DNA from: Microbacterium sp.
GTDB lineage: Bacteria > Actinomycetota > Actinomycetes > Actinomycetales > Microbacteriaceae
Direction: 5' to 3'
NCBI GenBank assembly: GCA_002703245.1
Contig: NZTV01000083.1
Location: forward strand, 1-64,000
DNA length: 64,000 nucleotides
The position numbers and the translations under genes were made by a program. Positions 60,189 to 64,000 of this stretch are shown in pieces (the first letter of the stretch is position 1; the number at the start of each line of letters is the position of its first letter). The notes under the pieces are model-generated. The model was given only the letters and a program-made list of their open reading frames with translations, ran no database searches and was not told where the DNA came from.

Positions 60189-61187
60189 ATGAAGACGAAG
60201 AAGTCCCCTACCGCCCACGCCTACCGCTACACCCACGACGGAGACGCCGAGGTGCTCGCCAAGCACTCATTCCCGCTCGCCCCGCCGGGGCCCGACGAAG
60301 TGAGTGTCGAGGTGATCGCCGCCGGCATCAACCACATGGAGGCGTTCCTGCGCAACGGCCGGGAGGAGACCTGGGCAGACGACCCGTGGCCCCGCGGCTC
60401 CGGCAGCGACTTCGCCGGCATCGTCATCGCCACCGGCGCGCACGTGTCGTCGATCCGAGTCGGCGCCGACGTCGTCGGGCACGTGCGCACCGGTGCCCAT
60501 GCCAGCCACCTCAACGTGCCCGTCACCCACGTCGTCCCCAAGCCGGGCGGGGTCGACTGGGAGACCGCGGGCGGACTCTACCTGGCGGGGGCCACCGCCC
60601 TCGAGGTGCTCGAGGACCTCCGCATCGGACCCGACGACACCGTCGTGGTGACCGCGGCCGCCGGCGGCGTGGGAAGCATCCAGGTGCAGCTGGCCGCGCG
60701 TCGCGGCGCCCGGGTGATCGGCACGTGCGGCGCACGCAACTTCGACTACCTCCGGCAGATCGGGATCACGCCGGTCGAATACGGGCCGGGCATCGTCGAA
60801 CGCATCGAGAAGGCCGCGGGCGGTGCGCGGGTCACCGCCTACATCGACAACTTCGGCAAGGACACCGAGAACGTGGCGGAGGCGTTGGGGGTTCCGGGCG
60901 AGAAATACCGTTCGAGCGAGGACCGCCGCGACATCGAGCTGGCGCTGCTCCGCGACGACCCCGAGGCGGTCGCGCACGGCACCGAACGGCTCCGACAGGT
61001 CACACGGCTGGCCGGAACCGGTGGCTTCCGCCTGCTCGTGTCGGGCCTGTACCCCCTCGACGACATCGTCGAGGCGTATCACGATCTCGAAAAGCTCCAC
61101 TCCCGCGGCAAGATCGTGCTCGCGACACATCCGGTGAGCACCTCCCGCACCCTGCGGGCCCGGGAGTTGCACGAGTCGATGCCCTGA
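60189..61187 (+). CDS. Quinone-oxidoreductase-like NADP-dependent protein
   Basis: 332 residues from ATG 60189, with GGAGG upstream. AAGINHMEAFLRNG and the nucleotide motif AAAGGVGSIQVQLAARRGAR place it in the zinc-free QOR branch of the medium-chain superfamily. It lies alone, divergent from terC. The substrate is unknown. Confidence 0.87.
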   Translation: MKTKKSPTAHAYRYTHDGDAEVLAKHSFPLAPPGPDEVSVEVIAAGINHMEAFLRNGREETWADDPWPRGSGSDFAGIVIATGAHVSSIRVGADVVGHVRTGAHASHLNVPVTHVVPKPGGVDWETAGGLYLAGATALEVLEDLRIGPDDTVVVTAAAGGVGSIQVQLAARRGARVIGTCGARNFDYLRQIGITPVEYGPGIVERIEKAAGGARVTAYIDNFGKDTENVAEALGVPGEKYRSSEDRRDIELALLRDDPEAVAHGTERLRQVTRLAGTGGFRLLVSGLYPLDDIVEAYHDLEKLHSRGKIVLATHPVSTSRTLRARELHESMP

Positions 61188-61212
61188 CCCGGCGCGACGA
61201 CCGCGTGCGGGG

Positions 61213-62133
61213 TCAACCGGTGACGGTCGTGAGCGTGTCGCCGGACCACAGGACGATCCCGTCCGCGGTGGGCGTGATCGCCAGCGCGCCGGTGGGGTCG
61301 GCCTCCGGCGCACAACCCGCCGGGGAGGACCTCCCCGGGTCGGCGTCGGCGTAGCGCGTGAGAGCGACACCCTCGCAGTCGGGGGCGGCGCCGGCGACGA
61401 CGACATCGGCCCCGTCGATCGCCACCGCTCCGACGCCGGCGGCGGAGATGGGGGTCCAGCTCGTGCCCGTGGCGTCGAGGACCCATGCCTGCGCGTCACA
61501 CACCAGCGCCACGGTCTCGCCCGAGGCGCGTAGTCCGCGCGCCTCGGCGCACGGCGCGTCGATCGGTCCGGCGGGCTGCTCCACGACCGCAGGGTCGGTG
61601 GGGGAGATGTACCGCGCGGCCGACAGGACCAGGTCGTCGTAGGGCTCCCAGAAGGCCCCCTGGGTGAAGGTCCGCCAGCCCTGTGTCCCGCAGTCCTCGC
61701 CGACGCCGACCACCATCTCGGCCTCCGTATCGGCGAACGCGTCGAGCGAGGCGACTGCGGCGATGTCGCGATAGCGGCCGGTCACGTCCACCCACGTCTG
61801 ACCGGCGTCGTCCGAGCGTTCCACGAGGGGCTCGGTGTCCCCGCATGCGCCCGCCGTGGCCCGCCACCACGCGGCGGCGCCGACCGAGAGGAACCGTTCA
61901 TCCGCCCGCGCGACCGTGCCGACCTCCGGAGCCGTCGCAGTCGGTGTGGGAGAAGAGGTCTCCACGCCGAGCGAAAAGGTCGGTACCGGCGCGGCGCTCT
62001 GCCCGTCGACGGTGGGGTTCGCGCGGTCGTACGCCAGATAGGCGAGCGCACCGACCGCGATCGCGAGCACGACGACGAGCGCGACCGCGCTCCACTGGGC
62101 AGCCGTCGGCGTGCCCGTTCTTCCCCCGGCCAT
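61213..62133 (-). CDS. Membrane-anchored hypothetical protein
   Basis: 306 residues. A short cytoplasmic N-terminus (MAGGRTGTPTAAQW) precedes one membrane helix (SAVALVVVLAIAVGALAYLAY), then a Ser/Thr/Pro linker and an extracellular domain of about 230 residues with repeating strand patterns (VERSDDAGQTWVDVTGRYRD, TGTSWTPISAAGVGAVAIDG), like photosystem-stability or BNR-type beta-propellers. Six cysteines could form disulfides. It follows the tyrosine kinase gene by six bases, so it may belong to the exopolysaccharide operon. Confidence 0.75.
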   Translation of the reverse strand: MAGGRTGTPTAAQWSAVALVVVLAIAVGALAYLAYDRANPTVDGQSAAPVPTFSLGVETSSPTPTATAPEVGTVARADERFLSVGAAAWWRATAGACGDTEPLVERSDDAGQTWVDVTGRYRDIAAVASLDAFADTEAEMVVGVGEDCGTQGWRTFTQGAFWEPYDDLVLSAARYISPTDPAVVEQPAGPIDAPCAEARGLRASGETVALVCDAQAWVLDATGTSWTPISAAGVGAVAIDGADVVVAGAAPDCEGVALTRYADADPGRSSPAGCAPEADPTGALAITPTADGIVLWSGDTLTTVTG

Positions 62134-62139
62134 CGGTGA

Positions 62140-63777
62140 TTACGGCGTGGTCGGGCGCCAGGCGGAGTCACCCTCCGGAGCCTGCTCCGGGGGTGCGCCC
62201 GCCGCTTCGGCGCGGGTGGCGGGGACCGGTGGGGTCTCGGCGGTCGCCGTCGACCGACGACGCGAGGGTGTGTCCGTCACGGGTGCCTCGTCGGACGCGG
62301 AGTCGGGGCCGGCGAGACCGAAGAAGCTCTCGTCCATCGGCGCCGCCTCGGTCTCGGGCTCGACGGGGGCGGGGGCACTCGTGCGGCGCGCCCCACGCTT
62401 CTTCTGCGGCTCCTCGCGGTAGCCGTAACCGTATCCGTAGCCCGCCCCGTAGGCGTAGTAGGAGTCGGGGCCGCGGGTGGGAACCATCGTCAGGGCGACA
62501 CCGGCGATCTTCGCACCGACGGTGCCGAGGGCGTCGATCGCCCCGGTGAGCTGGTGACGGTTGGTCCGGCCCGCGGCGATGATGACGATCGCACCGGAGG
62601 TCGACTTGGCCAGGATCGCCCCGTCGGTCACCGGCAACAGCGGCGGCGCGTCGCACAGCACGACGTCGAAGTCGCGCTCGAGCACGCTCAGCAGCGTCTC
62701 CATCTGCTTCGACCCGAGCAGCTCGCTCGGGTTCGGGGGGATCTTCCCCGCCGGCAGCACATAGAGGCTGCGGTGCCCCCACGGGAGCATGACATCGCCC
62801 ACGCGGGCGCGTCCGATCAGCACATCGGTCAGACCCGCGCCGCCCTCGATCCCGAGGTACTCGGCGACCTTGGGCTTGCGCAGATCGGTGTCCAGAAGCG
62901 CGACGCGCTTCCCCGCGTCCGCGAGCGCGATGGCCAGGTTGATCGTCGTGGTCGACTTCCCCTCGCTGGGCACGCTGGAGGTCACGACGAAGCTCGACCG
63001 ACCCTCCATATCGAGGAACTGGAGGTTCGTGCGCATCGTGCGGAATGATTCGGCGCGGGGACTCAGCGGATCCGCATGCACGATGAGGGGGCGTTCCTTG
63101 GCCTTGGGGTCGAAGGCGATCGCGCCGATCAGGGGGGTGTCGGTCACGAGCTCGACGTCACGCGGGGTGCGGATGCGGGTGTCGACGACCGACCGCAGCA
63201 CCGCCACACCCACGCCGATGGCCAGCCCCACCAGGGCGCCCAGCGCGAGGTTCAACGGCACGTTGGGGCTCGACGGACTGAGGGGCGGGATCGCGTCCTC
63301 CACGCGGGTGAGGCGCACCGGGCTCGTCTCGGCACCGGTGGTGTTCTCGATGGCCTCGACGGCCGAGGACAGACTTGCCCCGAGTGCGTTGGCGACGTTC
63401 GCCGCCTGCACCGGGTCGGGGTCGGTCACGGTGATCGTCACGAGCTGGGTGTTCAGCGGGTTGGAGGCGGAGACCTTCGTCGACAGCGCGTCGGAGGTGA
63501 CCCCGAGACCGAGCTCGGCGATGACCGGGTTGGTGACGATGGGTTTGGTCACCAGCTCCGCGTAGGTCGTCATGCGCGACTGGGTGAAGTTCGACCCCTG
63601 CTGCAGCTCCGAGACGGTGGAGCCTGCCTGTGTCGACACGAAGACGGTGCTGGAGGCCTCGTACTGCGGCACGCGGGTCAAGGAGTACGCCGCGGCGCTC
63701 CCGACGCCCACAAGCGTCGCGATCACGATGATCAGCCAGTTCTTGCGCAGGATGCGGATGTAGTCGGTGAGCTCCAT
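62140..63777 (-). CDS. Polysaccharide-export tyrosine kinase (Wzc/CpsCD-like)
   Basis: 545 residues from ATG 63777. The Wzz-like chain-length domain (membrane helices near 14-35 and 170-195) is fused to a BY-kinase: Walker A VPSEGKSTTTINLA, Walker A-prime ALLDTDLRKPKV and Walker B VVLCDAPPLL. After the kinase comes a tyrosine cluster (YYAYGAGYGYGYGYREE), the autophosphorylation tail. A further 80-residue acidic, proline-rich tail is extra to most family members. It should control capsule or exopolysaccharide assembly together with the phosphatase next to it. Confidence 0.93.
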   Translation of the reverse strand: MELTDYIRILRKNWLIIVIATLVGVGSAAAYSLTRVPQYEASSTVFVSTQAGSTVSELQQGSNFTQSRMTTYAELVTKPIVTNPVIAELGLGVTSDALSTKVSASNPLNTQLVTITVTDPDPVQAANVANALGASLSSAVEAIENTTGAETSPVRLTRVEDAIPPLSPSSPNVPLNLALGALVGLAIGVGVAVLRSVVDTRIRTPRDVELVTDTPLIGAIAFDPKAKERPLIVHADPLSPRAESFRTMRTNLQFLDMEGRSSFVVTSSVPSEGKSTTTINLAIALADAGKRVALLDTDLRKPKVAEYLGIEGGAGLTDVLIGRARVGDVMLPWGHRSLYVLPAGKIPPNPSELLGSKQMETLLSVLERDFDVVLCDAPPLLPVTDGAILAKSTSGAIVIIAAGRTNRHQLTGAIDALGTVGAKIAGVALTMVPTRGPDSYYAYGAGYGYGYGYREEPQKKRGARRTSAPAPVEPETEAAPMDESFFGLAGPDSASDEAPVTDTPSRRRSTATAETPPVPATRAEAAGAPPEQAPEGDSAWRPTTP

Positions 63778-63854
63778 ACTGGCGCCAATCCTGCCACAGC
63801 CGTTGTTACAGACGATGACGCGGCGTGCGAGCTCCTCCGGGCGTGGTCGGGGAC

Positions 63855-64000
63855 TCAGTCCGGGGCGACGACGAGTCGGACGACCCGGACAACCTCGTCG
63901 ACGGCGGGCACGAGCTGGGCGGCCGAGCGCTGATACACGCTCCACTCCTGGCGGAACGGGTCCACGACGTCGTCGTCCTCCGGGTCGGCCGGGGGAGGGG
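63855..64000 (-). CDS. Low-molecular-weight protein-tyrosine phosphatase, C-terminal part
   Basis: Partial: the last 48 codons are in the window. DDDVVDPFRQEWSVYQRSAA followed by QLVPAVDEVVRVVRLVVAPD matches the C-terminus of Wzb-type phosphatases (the DP in DVVDPF is the catalytic acid loop). It lies 77 bases upstream of the tyrosine kinase on the same strand, the usual pairing in which it dephosphorylates the kinase tail. Confidence 0.8.
   Translation of the reverse strand, partial: PPPADPEDDDVVDPFRQEWSVYQRSAAQLVPAVDEVVRVVRLVVAPD

Noticed and set aside
1-64000. tRNA, rRNA, riboswitch, CRISPR or replication origin
   Set aside because: No cloverleaf, conserved rRNA segment, spaced repeat array or DnaA-box cluster was noticed when reading through.

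Overview
The window is high-GC DNA from an actinobacterium, most likely Microbacterium or a close relative in Microbacteriaceae. The clues are the gene families (DUF222/13E12 HNH nuclease, DUF7882 protein, actinobacterial TspO-like protein, PucR and AraC regulators), the many GTG starts, and promoters whose -10 box (TAnnnT type) lies exactly six bases before the start codon, implying leaderless mRNAs. No tRNA, rRNA, CRISPR array, insertion sequence or prophage gene was seen.

Layout. 0-6 kb: a sugar ABC importer (lipoprotein plus two permeases), an AraC regulator and a DUF5107/TPR protein cut by the window edge. 6-7 kb: a Cds1-like cysteine desulfhydrase. 7.2-14.9 kb: a tight five-gene operon that looks built to use acylated or D-amino acids (Ntn amide hydrolase, Glu/Asp racemase, N-acyl-D-amino-acid deacylase, transporter, PLP decarboxylase), with a PucR regulator upstream. 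15-18 kb: VapBC, a frameshifted HNH nuclease and a lipoprotein. 18.6-24.7 kb: membrane and signalling genes (TspO-like, an ATPase-domain sensor, a membrane-tethered ECF sigma fused to an anti-sigma-like region) flanked by two paralogous ~100-residue membrane proteins. 24.8-31.3 kb: a stress and sugar group (SDR, Dps, GH15, SMP-30, SDR, frameshifted FAD oxidoreductase). 31.5-33 kb: an orphan PAS histidine kinase.

33-53 kb is the most interesting part, a 20 kb catabolic island. It encodes an RpiB-like isomerase, a split transketolase, a quinone-oxidoreductase-like protein, a VOC protein, a DhaK-DhaL kinase, a HAD hydrolase, a class II aldolase, a PFK-like protein with altered active site, a fused E1 alpha-beta 2-oxoacid dehydrogenase with its E2, a ribose/Lsr-type ABC importer and a TIM-like isomerase. 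In its middle lies a single protein joining GAF, histidine kinase, receiver and LuxR domains. Five promoters in the island share one 58-base architecture: TCCCTAC, nine bases, GGGAAAGCCC, two bases, AT, then exactly 22 bases to a -10 box near TAGCGT. They cover every catabolic and transport gene, so the island appears to be one regulon. Kinase plus TIM-like plus RpiB-like isomerases resemble mycobacterial tetritol pathways, but no polyol dehydrogenase is present and the substrate is unknown.

53-64 kb: an SdpI-like protein, an esterase with an internal stop, a 45-residue membrane peptide, a PPOX-family protein, an arsR-arsO pair with a clear operator, a DUF7882/MarR divergent pair, a small gene with an internal stop, TerC, a quinone-oxidoreductase-like protein, and the start of an exopolysaccharide locus (Wzc-like tyrosine kinase and the end of a low-molecular-weight phosphatase). 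Four clear genes, and perhaps a fifth, carry frameshifts or stops. This is either local decay or draft-sequence error.
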